DNA from: Colletes latitarsis
Taxonomy: Eukaryota > Arthropoda > Insecta > Hymenoptera > Colletidae
Length of the DNA stretch: 64,000 nt
Assembly: GCF_051014445.1 (NCBI RefSeq)
Contig: NC_135137.1
Coordinates: 35,465,501 to 35,529,500 of the forward strand
Direction: 5' to 3'
Shown here: positions 48,457 through 61,935 of the stretch, piece after piece
Position numbering within the stretch: the first letter of the stretch is position 1
Layout: each line of letters opens with the position of its first letter
The notes under the pieces: generated by a model
What the model was told of the DNA's origin: nothing
The model's input: only the letters and a program-made list of their open reading frames with translations
The model's database searches: none
Program-made: the position numbers and the translations under genes

Positions 48457-50797
48457 CATTAACGGTATAACAAACAGCGGATCTAGTCGTTTTTAACGGT
48501 ACAAAGTGATCCGGAATCGATTAATTTTGATTCCCGCGATAACGCCGACGAAGGTTCGACAAAGGTCAGAGTTCGAGACGCGTACGTCTTGTTTGCAAAA
48601 AGAAAAAAAAAAAAGAAGCGAAGAAGTTTCTTGGCAGGACTATCGGTTAGATCGTTTCAGAGATTCCGTGGAGTATTCGAAGGTGTTACTGGAACTCAAA
48701 CTCCTTGCTCTTCTATTTGCCGTTCGAATCCCTTCTTTCGGCAGGGGTGCAGCCACCCCGTTGCTCAACCATGGCCTCATTACCAAAGCAAATATTTTAT
48801 AGTCGAGCCCTCGGTGACGACTCGAGCAGGAAGCTGAAGGAGACGAGATGGTGCCGGAATCGATGTAAAAAAAGGCCTCGGATAAAGCGCGAGTTCCTTT
48901 TTCCTGTCTTCCAATCTCTGTCCCCGGCCTCCGCGACCCCTTCGTTCCGTTGGCGGAGCGACGAGGGGGGGAGAGGGAGAATAAAAAGAACCTCTCTTTT
49001 CGCCGGCTCTTCCCCGATTTACCTTTCAACTCGCTTGTTTTATATCCACTGTCGACTCATCCCCTCGAGCCGTCGATATTCCGAGGTGAGGCGATCGGCG
49101 TTAAAAATTAGATAGGTCGCGGCCTCTCTTCCCACCCCCACCTTCCCTGGAACGCCGACGTTTCCATGCTTCGCGAAAGATGGAAACGAGAACCGCCGCG
49201 GCTACGGCCACGATGGAAACGGAATTCTTTTTCTTTTACCGCGAACGTCTGCACACGTGGGGGGCGGACTGATACGATTACGCGAAACGTAAGCTTCGAA
49301 ACTTTGTTCCGCGCTTCGTTTGGATTTGCCCGTGTTTGCCGGACGAATTTCATCAAAAGTAAAAACCGCGGGCGGTTCGTTGGCTGGCTGCTGCTTCGTC
49401 CTACAAACGACTCGTCCCTCATCCACGTCGACTCCGGTTTCGAGAGTAGTGTTGGAACACAGTTTGAGTACTAATGTTCGTATATTAACCCTTTGCACTC
49501 GAGGACCTTTCTTCGATCACCTACTACTAACTCGAGCACACTTTCGTACGAAATAGATAGCAAATACTCCAAACGAACGTATCTTTTTTTACATTCGTTG
49601 CTTGTATATTTTGTCCTATATGACCACTTTGAAACAATAATATCGTTGTGTTTCCTTAGAAGTGAGTCCTAGTGACACCTACATCGTTTAAGATTTGATG
49701 CTTTACTTATGTTCCTCGTTTACTTTCGTGTCTTAATATACAAAGCATCTCGTGCATATGTCTAAATACTATACAACGACAAAAAGACCGGAGGATCTTT
49801 GAAAAAAATCTTTTCATAAATTGTTAATGGAGTCGCAAAACGTTGGGGGTTCAAAGACGGAACGATCCCCCTTTCGTCAAAGACGTAATGCACGACGTTC
49901 GATCGTCTATTTCCATAATACGCTTAAATTGATCCTCCGGGCGACGGTGGCGTTGGCGCAGTGTATCCTTTAGTATTCGATTGAATCGTCAATTTGTCTA
50001 GCATTATCCAGGACGTAAGGAAAGGGACGTTGTGGGGGGGGGGGGGCAACGAAGGAGGGAGAGGAGAGGCAAAGGCGGACCTAGCGTCTCCAAAGGATTT
50101 CGTGTATTTAGGATAACAAGCTGCTCCGCCTCCGAATTGGTATGCAGAGACCCACGAGTAACTCCTTTATATTGACATATCGTGGAACGTGATCCAAATA
50201 CATGCGACATTATACCGAATTGCGAACAAAGCTGGCGCCCGGGTGCCGGGTACCGCTGCCGCAGCGGCTGGCAGTCCTCGTCAAATTGTCCATGAATAGA
50301 AAACAAATCGTCCGTAAGGCAAATTCGTGATCCCCCTGCCGAGCGTACGAATCGATTACGAGCGCGACGAGTCGATTTTCGCGACGCCCGCGTCTCCTTC
50401 TTACGTCGTTGCGTCACGGTGCGAGGGTGGTTCTTTTATTTTTTTAAACGCGGTAACCGACACCGACGGGTCACGAGACCGTACTGAAAAAATAATAAGA
50501 GGATACGACGGTCCTTTCCGCGATCGCGCCGGGCCAAATAACAAAGTAACCGAAGATGGATATCCGTTTCAAATATTCACGCCCTTTTCGCGCCGCGGCG
50601 TGAAATTGATGCGTTTAGGAACCCCTTTACTGGTAGGCGGACAGTTACGGCGGCATAAATATTGCCAAGAGCCCTGCTGACCACATGGCACAGATACGGC
50701 CCTGAATAATGTGCGTGCCTGCTTTAGTGTCCGCAGGGTAACCGAAAGATTTAACGCGCCGCAATGTTAGGATATCGGGTGTTTCTCGGTATCGGGA
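48457..50797. other. CpG-rich gene-poor stretch with a G13 run
   Basis: No gene is supported; overlapping frames on both strands (for example 48640-49029 minus and 48705-49115 plus) cancel each other. TTAA at 49485-49488 followed by CCCTTTGCACTCGAGG resembles a single piggyBac-type end without a visible partner. A run of 13 G lies at 50034-50046 and an interrupted run of A at about 48600-48612. Confidence 0.4.
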
Positions 50798-51125
50798 ACA
50801 ATTGATTCCACGCACTTGCAGATTCGAAATTTTAAGAAATACAATAGCCTCGTCTCTCGCGATCCTAACCACTGGAAGGGTTGAATTCGATTTTTGTCAC
50901 CGCCGGGGAAGTCATCGAGCAATCTAATGCCTTTCATAGATATCGAGGCGTTGAAAACTCAGCGTCGAAAACAATTAATTCCGCGAACTTGGAGATTCGT
51001 AGTTTAAAAAACTCAATTTTCTCGCGTTCTTCGTTAACTCAACCACCGAAAGGGTCGAATTCGGTTTTTGAATCGTCGCCACCGGATGAAGTCATCAAGC
51101 AATTCAATGCCTTTCATAGACACTG
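50798..51125. repeat. Diverged tandem duplication, 173-bp period
   Basis: Copy A starts at 50798 and copy B at 50971. Both contain ACAATTxATTCC, GCAGATTCG or GGAGATTCG, GGGTtGAATTCG, GAAGTCATC and AATGCCTTTCATAGA in the same order. Identity is clearly lower than in the three arrays upstream, so this duplication is older. Confidence 0.8.
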
Positions 51126-54100
51126 AACGGAACGTTGTACCAAGCGTGGATTTCGAGGACAGTCGACGACGTTTCGGGTGCAACGAAAATCTATACAGCT
51201 GCGCTAGGTGCTGGCGTGTTTACCTCGCCATCGTTACATCACTCCCAACGTCGGTAGGAAGCGATATTTGTTCAGGCATCCCGGTAGGAAATTCAAGGCG
51301 ACTAAGAGATTATTCGCGGCACCCGTTGCGTGAATATATAATAGCGCGGCGTGTTTATGTATCCAGCTATGACAGGCACTTCCGTTTCCGTCGAGCGCAC
51401 TTGACTTCGTTCCGTTTCTGAGCGCCGTAAATGTGTTTACACCGGTACCAGTCGTCTGTCATTGGTTCCTCCCGACGATTCCGTCCAAGTCGGACCTCTT
51501 CCCGTCGATTTTCGCGCAAACAAAACCGATCCACTGTTCTTCCCGTCGTCGACGCCGGATTCGGATTATCCGCGAAACGTGCAGCCAGTAATTAACGTTC
51601 AGCGACGCGTCGCCGACGTTATTAATTCGAATTTAATTTCTGCAATTATTTTCAAGCGGCTGTCCATTATAGAGCATCGTTTGTTTTTCGTTTTCCTCCC
51701 CCGGGGCGGCTCGTCCTTCCGGCCATTTTCTTCACCAATTTATCAGGCGCTCCCGCGGCCGCTCGTCATTAATTTAATTAATTTTTCTTGATCGTTTCCC
51801 CCCCCCACTCCAAACTGCTCTGGACCGCGACGAAGCACGCGCGGCCAAGTGTCAAATTAACAAATTGTCCTGAAAAATGGGAATGCCCGGTTACGCGGCC
51901 CGCGCGGAGGCGTTAATTGTTTCGTACACGAATACTCGCGCGCCGGGGCGAATGCCAACGGTTTGTACGCGGGCTAATCGCCATCTGTTCCGCCAAGTGA
52001 CTCGACGCGTTGCAATATTGTTAATTATTCAAATTCAGGTTGTAACGGCACGCTCGGTGGAAGCTTGGCAATCTGATCGGAGCCGCGTTACCTTAATACA
52101 CACGCATTCACTTCGCACCTCGTTATTAATATCTAATTGAATTTCACCAAGTAAATTTCGCTAACGCCTCGATACCTCGATACGTGTTTTAAACGCATCG
52201 ATCCGAATTTCGCGCTTATTAGTATCCCTGACAGCACGGTATTATCTACATGATAGTGATAGGTAATGATAGGTTTCGCTGGAGTTTAAATTAAAAATCT
52301 CCAACTAAAAATCGTTGTTGACTCACAAGCATTTAGAAATCGGATCTATAAACTTGCGTTAGGACACTTGGTATCTTGTACATATTTTACATCAGGTGTT
52401 TCTTAAGTCGTACCAGCATCAGATTTAATAATATGCTAGACGAATGATTAATGCAATTCGTTTAACTGGTCTCGTTCGTTAAAAATCGGTTTCAAGTCTG
52501 GGTTCGTGTTTCATACGCCTCGTCACGGAATGGCTTCTTGGGTTCGGAATACATTAAAACTGCTTATAGTAGGACTATTTGAGAATTTAGATAAGCGTGA
52601 CATTCCCTGCAGCGGAAACGTGAAATCGATTTGACGAAAGTAAATGAAATATCCCGGCCCTTGGGCGATCCTAGCGACGCAAAATGATTCTCTTCTATAT
52701 TTGGCTCGTGCGCGTACTCCGTAACTCGAATAAAGAACGTCTTCGAGCCCGCCGTATCGAAAGGGTTAATCTCGACTGGAAGCATTCGAACGACAAGAAA
52801 ATACATAAAACAGAGTTACGAACTGATCGAACCGTGCACCGGGGACTTATTTGCGTACACGATAGGATCTCGTCGGGCAGATCAAAACCGGAGCTTCCGC
52901 CACCCCCTTCTGATTCGATCTCGAGCTCTTTCGCTGGTATTATTTCGACCTAGCGAGCAATTTCTGGACGATCGTCGCACGGGCGTCGATCATAATTCGA
53001 ACTGGCCAACAGCAACGACAGTAACCGGCATCAGCAGCCGCGCAGAGACAAGGTAACATGGCCGTTCTCTCTCTGGCAGCGTATGGTATATCATTGGCAG
53101 GGTATGGGCGGAGTACGGCGTGAAGTTGGCGCCGCCAGCGATAGATACCGCTAATTATCGATCGTAAATAACATCGTGGGGCGCACGGCAGCCCGATCCT
53201 ATCGGTCCTTCGGCCGGCTTCACCCCCCTTCGAGTTCCGTAGCCTTTCGATGATATAGGTGCTGCCGCGTCGCCTCTGAAAACGGGGTTGGACGGACCTC
53301 GAGGAACAGGTCCCTGGGCTCTAACGGCGTTCTTACGGTGCCAGTCGCTCACAGGGTGGCTTGGATATATTACAAGCGGTGCCCGTGCACGGTTATTACA
53401 AGCGTGTACGCGGTTATAATTGCGGACAAGAGGCCCACCGGTTCGCAACCGTGTGATTTGTGCTCCCGTGGCGAGGCGAAACGGCTACCTGGCACGGTTC
53501 TACGTAACCGCGAAACGTTCCCGTCTCCGATTCTCGTCCAGATAGCGAACCCGGGGGCCCTCCTTTTCAGAGAGAATCCGGTAAATATAAAAAGACCCCC
53601 GCACGGGTCTCGCCGCCATGTTTGCGCGCCCGATAATTGGTCGTCGACGCTCGTAACGGACCTTTTTGCAAAATCTAATCTGATTGCGCGCCATCGGAGA
53701 CAGATCGGAAGAGGGAGCGTGCTGTATCCCGACGTTTAATCCTCCTGATTGCTCCGTAGTGGTTTAATTTGCGAACACCGAGCACACAGCCGGCGCCTAG
53801 GTGCTTCGGAGATAGCCACGGGGTACGCGGTATCGATTTTTGCCCCGATACCGTTTCACGGCAGTTTCTTTGACCGTGCTCAAAGGACGCAAGTTCGTCG
53901 AACTTGAACGGGAAACGACCACGGCGTTCCCGATATCCACACTTTCCATTGATCTTTAATTACTTCGATTCGACTCGGCCGATACCCCGGGCGATTTTAT
54001 CGGCGATCGTTTGTCGAGGATCGAAAACCGCTTTGTTCCCGGGTGGCTTGTCTATCGCGAATCCTCTTTGAGTGCGTTCTCCCTGTCGCCGGTAATGGCT

Positions 54101-54566
54101 CCCGCGCGACTCGACGCGGTCGCTGTGCTGCAGTTGACACCTTCGAAGTAACGATATTTCCTTACGCGCTCCACCTACCAGCCTATAAGCGGAGGAGGTT
54201 CCTCGACTATGTCGCGAAAGAGGTCGTCGTTTGAGGGGACGTAGCACGGGGCGTCGAAGCTTTGGAGAGGGTAAGTCGTGCCCTATCATGCGGGGGCGAT
54301 ATCGCGTTACTAGGCCGGGCTTTGATCTCGCGACACTTACAATTTTCCCGACCGGCGATACACCCTTATTTCGCGTCGCGCCACGCGAGTCCTAATGAGA
54401 GGCTATGTTCTGCGCCCAGCGACGTCGCCTGCCCCCGGTGCCAGGGCCACCGGTAATCACAAGGCATGATGGCTCGTTCCTGGTGCTGTGTAACCCGCCA
54501 CCCCTGCTGGCCGTCACCGACCGCCTCGTCCCTCTCGCTTCGCCCACCCGACAACCACCCCCTCTG
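51126..54566. other. CpG-rich gene-poor stretch
   Basis: No exon with a recognisable product was found. The longest open frames (53338-53739 plus; 53960-54289 minus) have no domain I can name. Confidence 0.4.
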
Positions 54567-54745
54567 ACCGACGACGAACAACGACGCCAGTCCTCGCCAT
54601 TGCATCGCGTAAAATGCTAATACCGACCAGCTCTCGCGTTCACCGTGTCAAGCGATAGCGCGGTAATTCCCATCCCCCAGCGCGGCAAACGGAACGCTAT
54701 TTAACGCGTTTCGAAAGATTTATTGTTCGAAAGTCGCTTTACTTT
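54567..54745 (+). repeat. Dispersed direct duplication, copy A
   Basis: This segment recurs at about 55290-55480 in the same orientation. Shared words in order include GACGAACAACGACG, CCAGTCCTCG, AAATGCTAATAC, GCGATAGCGCGGTAATTCCC, GAAAGATTTATTGTTCGAAAG and ACTTTCG. Copy A is the more G+C-rich one. Confidence 0.7.
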
Positions 54746-55289
54746 CGCCGCGGAATCGAGTTCGGTGCGTCCGTGCAGTAACGACGTTTTTACTTTGTGC
54801 AGACGTTGGTTTTTTTTTTCAAGGGAGGATTCTCGTGTAACAGGTCGAAAAAGTCAATTTCTTTTTGCTCCCTTAAATTAAAAGTATAACAATTCCTACT
54901 ATTTAGTGAAACGCGTCAGAGTCTGAAAGAATAAGTGGTTGACGATAAGTGTTGTTTATGAAATGCAACTCTTAGAAAGGATGAAGAGGGTGGTAATCTA
55001 AACATATGGCATCGTTTCCGCTATAATCTTCAGAACTCGGTTCGAAAGAATAGAGACTGTTCTCTAGGCCAATATTATTAACAGTTTGCTGTCATGTGTT
55101 TATACTGCTGTTACACGAGAAACCTCCCTTAAATACCGGTCAATTTGAATAGTTTGCGTAGAGTGAAATATGAATTTGTCTTGTCTTTGATGATATCTGT
55201 TAGACCCTGTGATTATGTGCTGGACGAGGTAGCTCAGTATTTTTGTTTCGTTTTATAGCAGTCTATTGACCACCCCCGGTGTTGCTTTG
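54746..55289. other. Spacer between the two duplicated segments
   Basis: This 540-bp spacer is more AT-rich than its surroundings and holds no exon or recognisable element. Confidence 0.35.
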
Positions 55290-55480
55290 CTCGACGCCAA
55301 CCCCCGAACGATGACGAATAACGACGGCAGTCCTCGTCGTACGAAATGCTAATACGACGAGTTCGCGTTTATAGTGTCAGGCGATAACGCTGTAATTCCC
55401 CACCCCCGTGGTAAATGGAGGGCTGTTAGACGTTTTGGAAGATTTATCGTTCGAAAGAAGCTGTACTTTCGTTGACTGTT
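55290..55480 (+). repeat. Dispersed direct duplication, copy B
   Basis: This is the partner of 54567-54745. It keeps the order of shared words (GACGAATAACGACGG, CAGTCCTCG, AAATGCTAATACGACGAG, GGCGATAACGCTGTAATTCC, GAAGATTTATCGTTCGAAAG) but with many C-to-T and G-to-A differences and small indels. Confidence 0.7.
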
Positions 55481-58400
55481 CCGCCACGAGATCGTGTCGT
55501 TAACATTAACGCGTTAACGAGATCTACGACTTCGCACGCACCCGGTCGAAACTATCGTAATAAAACCTCTGGTACTAGGTATTTCAAATCCTTTATAATA
55601 GACAAATTTTAATATTTAATTCAGTGCAACTGAAATATTAAGCTTGTAATATAGTAAAACGATTAGTGCCACATAAATCTTATCGATGACTCCAACTAAA
55701 TGATATCCTCAGAATGAGACGCAATAGTATTGCTCTTTGTAGGAAAATTAAAGACGTAAATAAGTTCGTGTAAAGGTCCATCTTGCGTTAGGGGGTTTCC
55801 GTACCAATATTGTTAATTAATATTATTCGAATGCAAGTTGGTGGAAACTTGGCAATGAGATCTGTTTCTCACAGTGACACATACTGAAAAATTTCTTTCG
55901 AGGTGTTAAGTGACGATTCTCATCCCCCAATGGTAGGGTTGAAGTAATTAGAGTTTTCGAATTGTAATTCACCTGGCTTCTCCTCTGACGTCTGTACCTG
56001 TACGGCTCGAGGTTTTTCGCGGCGAACGAGGAGAAGCGTTTCGCCGTGGTAAACACGTGTCAGAGCCATCGCTCGGAGCTTCGGGTGTAAATACAATAAC
56101 CCTTTATTTGTTCCCCTTTCCGCGCTGGGGCTGGCCGTGATTCAACAATACTCGACGCGTAGGCGGCAAACATCGCCGCCTCGTCGGGCCACTCGCCCTC
56201 GGCGATTTTCGCGAAATTCGCCGACGAATCCGCCGCCTATCGAGGATTCGGGGATGAACGGCCGCGTCGAGTGAGATTCGAGATCGCTGCTCCCCGTCGG
56301 GGATGAACGAAGACGGCCGTCGGCGTGGACGGAAGAGTAACGAGCGACGTGGTCGAGGAAACGTTGCTACGAAGCCTGGATGGAAGAGAGACGGCGAGAT
56401 TTGGGACGCGAGCGTTGTTGGACATAGAGTAAACACTTCAGAAGATTGCCGTTTCTGCGTTGCAACCTTCTATCTTCCTTCCTCCCCGCGGAAATCCTTA
56501 CTTTCCCACCTCCCCCCACGAAATCTGTAATCTTCCTGAAGGGCGCGGATTAATTCTCTGCTCTTGTCACGTGCGCGGGCTTTGGGAGATCTGGATGGGA
56601 GTAATCACGACCTCTTTCGCTCATATTCGTGGATATTGGACCGCGAGTTAGATTAACTTCCAGGCTCCGTGTCCGTTTAAATCTCGCCCTCACCTTTCGA
56701 TACAGTTAGAACATTTTCGTCGACGCGTAACTCTTTCAATCACTCATTTAATCTGTCAGTTTTGAACATAAATTTTATTCTATTACATACAAAAATATAT
56801 CTAGAAAAATACTTATACCTAGTGCAATTTCTAGTCAAACGTCGAGTAAAGGATTAAAGTTACAGCAGTTATAAATCGTTTTATTCAACATACGTAACAC
56901 ACATTTTGTGGTGCCATTGTTTAAGTTCCTCGAAACTTTGACCTATCATTTACGTCGCCTCGAAGATAGTCCAAGGCGTGTGTTTTATCTTCGACTGGGA
57001 GCTCGGTCTCGCGCAGGTGGAATGCTAAGAACTCGTTTGGATATATCCTTAACCTCCGTGCTGATTCTGCGCTTCACGAGCCGCTGGGGGAGGGTCCTGA
57101 AGGAGCAATTAAGCCTGAAGTGTTTCCTGCAAGGTGTGACTCGTAGAAACGGATGGACGGGAACGAGAACGCCAGCCACCTGACACGAGAGACGACTTCT
57201 CTCGCACGTCAAACGGTAGTAATTCAACTTTTATTCGAGGAGGATGCAATATATTCATCCGTACGTCGTCTCGAAGTCAGGAACGTTGCTCGTCGATGCC
57301 ACGGCTCGACTCGTGACTGTAGCAGCTAAATTGTTCCACCTTACGGGCGATGGTGAATGGGAAACAAGGCTGGACAGAGTACTTTCGACGAAAAGCAACA
57401 GGAAGGGCTGACGTATTACGGTGTAACTAGTTGTTGCGACAGGCTCGATACGACGATGGCGCGGACGGGTCTGAAAGATCGTTCGTGCATGAAATATAAT
57501 ACACAGAATTCGGATGTTCGCGATATAAGCTCAAAAGTTCGTACTCACAGGTATTAACGTGGAAGATAATCCTAAATTCAGGCTTCGTAGGGTGAAATTA
57601 ACTCTGGAATATCGTTATAGGGCGTACTATATCCTCCAATCGTTTTTATTAAAATTTAGATTTAGGTAATAGCGATAGTTTCCGTGTCGATTAGTAAAAT
57701 ACGTTTCAAATTCCTTTTCTCCTCGGAATGATTTGCGGGAAAGTCAGAGTTTCGTATTGGATCACCTCCCCGGTGGAATGTTGCACTTTTTGAGCGGGTG
57801 GTGATTCAACAATGATGATGACATCAAACGTAGATGCGCGTAGTTTTTGCGGCCAAAGAACCAGCATGGCATTGCAGAGGAATGCAATTGCCTTCGGACC
57901 GATGGCAGAAGACCCATAGATCGTCATGCTTGAAATTACGTTTCGCCACGGTTCTCACTTAATAAAGTAAGGTCCTGAAACGCGTAATATTTTCTGAGAC
58001 GCTCCGGCGGCCGAAAACTTTTATTCGGTGGTGTAAAATTGTCGCCGCGGCGAAATAATACGCCGCATTTACGAAAGAAACATTTTAACGTACGGAGACG
58101 AGATTGCATCCTTTTGCTTCTTCTCACATATTTTACGTGTTACGGTTCCCTCCATTGTGTTTCAGTTTTCCAGAACGTCCAGTAATCGTGAGAATTTCCA
58201 GACCGCGCAACCGGTTGCGTTTGCATTTATCAGCGATTTTCTCGGGACGATGGCTACGCCGGATAATAAAACAAGCGTGCACTTTCCACCGAAAAAAAAA
58301 GAGAATAAATGAATGAAAGATATCCCCGACGCGAGCATTTTAGTTTCGCGAACCTGCGTTTTCTCCCGTCCGGGTGCCGCTTAATTGCGGGAATAACAAT

Positions 58401-61400
58401 CGCGAAGTTGTCACGTCGACAAGGCCGCGTGACGAGCGGGGGTTTCTCCTCGAGACGGAGACACGATGAAAAAAGGAAGCTGCCGCGAAAGAGAGAATTG
58501 AATAAAATTTCGGCCCCGTCATGCATCACGGATAAATCTGAATTAATTAAGCGGTTTCGGACTAGACTTTCAATCGTCTCCTTCCACCGAGCTCTCGCGT
58601 CTTCTTGTTTTCTTTTTCTTTTTTTTTTTTCTTCGCTCCGTCCATCACGATGCTTCGATTCGACTTCGACTTCGTGTCCGTTCTTTTTCATCGTGTCGAG
58701 ATTTCGTGGTAACTCAAACGCGGGAGCCATTCGGTAGCTGATGGGTTAATTGAGAGTCGAACTAGCCCCTCAGACACAAAAGCCTTTCATGGACCAGCGA
58801 GAATGCGATGAATTGCGTTCAGAGCATTTGTACTCTCGAGTCGCGTTTCGACCAAGAGTTGCGCATCGTTCGACAATTTCTATTAAGTTGCACTCGTATC
58901 CGTCGCTTGCTCGAACGTATTTAGCGCCCTTCAGCCAAACGAAAAAAGAAGCTGTAATAACAACATGAATATTTCATCCCGTTCGTAGCTAAACCCTTTT
59001 CAAACGGACCCCAGTTCGACCTTTTTGGGTCATCAGAGACCGTTAATTGTCACCAATAGCGCGAAATTTTGGCGTCCTTGAGACTGGTTCATCTACTCAA
59101 TGGAGCCCAAGTGTTTCCGCAGCTTGCGACAGCATCCGGTAACGAGATGTCCCCGCATCAGGTTCCTGGACCAGTTTGTCTTTCGTCCGTTGTTTTTCTT
59201 TCCTTTTTTCCCTTCTCCCGACACGATGGACGATGGTCAGCCCAATGGTTAAGTAACTGGTTCGTTAGAATGTTTATTTGCTTAGGGATCTTTTGTCAGG
59301 CCTTCAACTAATGTTATGACGACCTGTTACCGTCCCCGGTTTCTCCTCGTCGCATATGTTTCGTGGCCACAAGGGACGTCTTTCAACTATTCTGGCGGTC
59401 TTTCTAAAAATCTCACGTTTCTCTGAGGCGAATGTTCGTCAAAAAAATCTCAAAGTACCCCTCATTCTCGTCAGTCCAGTTCCTACACTTTTCGTTAAAT
59501 ACTAATCTTGCAATTTGGTGATCGTAGAAGACATGTATCGAACTCAAAGAAGTTTTATTATACAATTGTCGAACGGGAAATATATAAATGTTACATAGAG
59601 AAGTAGTACATATAAATACACTGTACGCGTATATTAGTAACATTTTGCGCTAATGTCTGAAAATGAAACACGATGCGTTGAAATAAGTAGGTACACGTAC
59701 ATTAGAATGGCCATTAATATTCGAGAAATGATGCTGTACAGTTAAAGAAAGTCTACTGGACGTAGCTTTCACAGTAATGTTGCTCCTCGAAAAAGTGCTC
59801 GGAACAAAAAAATGTTTGCCTTCGGAAACGGTACTGCGTTTATTTGTATCTTTTTTTTTCGTAATTTACTGACTTTGCAAACGCATAACTAAAAGGGGCG
59901 TTTGTACGAAGTAACTTCGTGTTGTCTTATTAAAAACGTCGAAGAGTATTTGTCTCTTCCTTCCTCTCTTTCGTTGGGGAAAACTTGTTCGTAGAACTCG
60001 TATGGCGAAGAGAAGAAGTCGTCGATTCGCGTTTAGCGTATCGCGGTACGAGTTCGCGTTAGGATTCGGAATGAAGACGTTTCGGCCATGGAAATTCCTT
60101 TCATCAATTATAATCGTCGACGTGCGGGACAGTAGCCGTTCATTAAATGCGTATATACGAGGCTGCTCGTTGCTCGAAGAAAAATACGCTAACGATACCG
60201 CTCGTGAACGTGTTCTGAATACGCCTTTCGCGCTCTCTTGTGTATTCGTAATCCCCCCAGTGTCTGATTCTCGGCCGAACGTGGCCGTTCGGGAATAATG
60301 CAAAGTGTGGAGTCACCCTGTGGATGGTAGTCAGGTATCGCTTCTGCTTCTTATTTATATAAATGACCAGCGCATAACTCGCCAGCACCCGAGGACTAAC
60401 GCGCGCCTATTTCCACGCTGAATGCTCCGCTAACGTGTCGACTCGATGATAAATTAATTGTGGAACGGAGCGGATGTTACGGTTAATTTCGAGATTCAGC
60501 CTTGAGCGATCTTTTTCTTGCACTTTATTTCCGGTTAAATAGAATTTCATGTTTTGTTACCGGCCAAGTCGTTTTCTTCGCGCGATGAACAGCGCCTTGG
60601 TAAACTGTTCCTTAATACGCGAGTCCTTCGACCGAAAGGACAACGTTCGAGGATGACCATTTTTCCCGACTCGGTAGAATTTTCTATACGATACGTATCG
60701 GGAAACGAAAGTTATTTACTGGACCTGCCTAAAGCTCGAAACGATCGTTCGAAGCCTTGCGCAGAGATACGCGCGTTCGTCGTAAAATTGTCAGATTTAT
60801 CGTACACGATGAAAATATAGAAATGGGCTTTTTAGCTCGAAACTGTACCGTGTCTCCTCGGATTCCGAGTTATGGCTCGTTTCGAATTACTACGGATGGT
60901 TTGGTCACACGCATCGGTGAATCAATTCCGGCGCAAGTGGTTAATGGGTGTGATTCGCGTCTTCTTCGCGCGACGGTTTATTTTCGTCGCCATTAATCAG
61001 GGAACCTTTGAGAATAGCTGTGGATGGTCCAGTTAAATAGAGAAATCGTGAAACTAGCGATTGTTAGATATAAATTGAAAAATAGTAGAAGACAAGTGGA
61101 ATGGATAAGCAACAAATAATGTTAACAACTTCGATTATTGCAAATAATAAATGATACTGGCGGAATCTTTTCTCCAAGCCGTTCGATTTCGTGGCGCGAG
61201 TCTCCTACAGGGTTGGTACTCCAATATCAAAGCGCCACGGGCGACGTACACGTAAAATTCTCCTCTTTACGTTTCCTTCCGCGAAGATGCACGAAAGATT
61301 CGTTTCTTCATTGTGTGTATCCACCCTCGAAATAATAGGCCGCTCAGCCATCGAGCTTGGTTAACCCCATTTACTTTTCATTCACGGAGGAATTCCCGTG

Positions 61401-61568
61401 TTCCTTTTGTCGAAAACAATCGTCCGCCCGTCGTCGCGCGTAACCGTGTATTGGGAAGTCTTCTGGGGGTAGTTTCGTTGCGCCACAGTGTCTCTCATTC
61501 CTTTTAACCCTCGCCCTCGATTGTCTAACATTCGTAGGGTTAGCATCCTAAACATTCGTTCAATTTTA
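55481..61568. other. Mixed-composition gene-poor stretch
   Basis: Six kilobases without a supported gene. The largest open frames, 58254-58730 (minus, 158 codons) and 58309-58737 (plus, 142 codons), overlap each other on opposite strands and contain a poly-Lys/poly-Phe pair from a T-rich run at about 58610-58632. Composition alternates between CpG-rich and AT-rich patches (for example 56730-56900 and 59520-59700). Confidence 0.4.
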
Positions 61569-61935
61569 CTCAGCTTTTGTCAAACTCGTTTGATATGATA
61601 CGTATAACAAGGGATGATTCCTGAGACTACATAAGCTAGACATTGCTCAGTTTACTGGTAGCCCATGGGAAACAAAGTTCAAAGTTTCCCTCATAATTAT
61701 CATTATCAATAATATAACAAAATGAAATCTGAAACTAGCAAATCAGGTGTAATTTTAAAGATAGATCAAGAATCCTCAGCTTTCGTTAAATTCATTCGAT
61801 ATGATACACATAACAGGGGATGAATCTTAAGAATGCACGAATTAAATGAAACACCTTGTAAACGAAGATCACAAAATGTAATTAATAATAATGAAACCCG
61901 AAGCTAGAAAATCAGGTGTAATTTTAAAGGTCAAC
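61569..61935. repeat. Diverged direct duplication, about 200-bp period
   Basis: Two copies, about 61569-61755 and 61775-61935, share CTCAGCTTT, GATATGATAC, ATAACAxGGGATGA, AATAATxxAAC/GAAACC, GAAGCTAGxAAATCAGGTG and TAATTTTAAAG in the same order. Copy B lacks part of the middle. No reading frame is conserved. Confidence 0.75.

Noticed and set aside
58254..58737. Opposite-strand pair of 158- and 142-codon frames
   Set aside because: They mirror each other across a T-rich run and neither has a domain.
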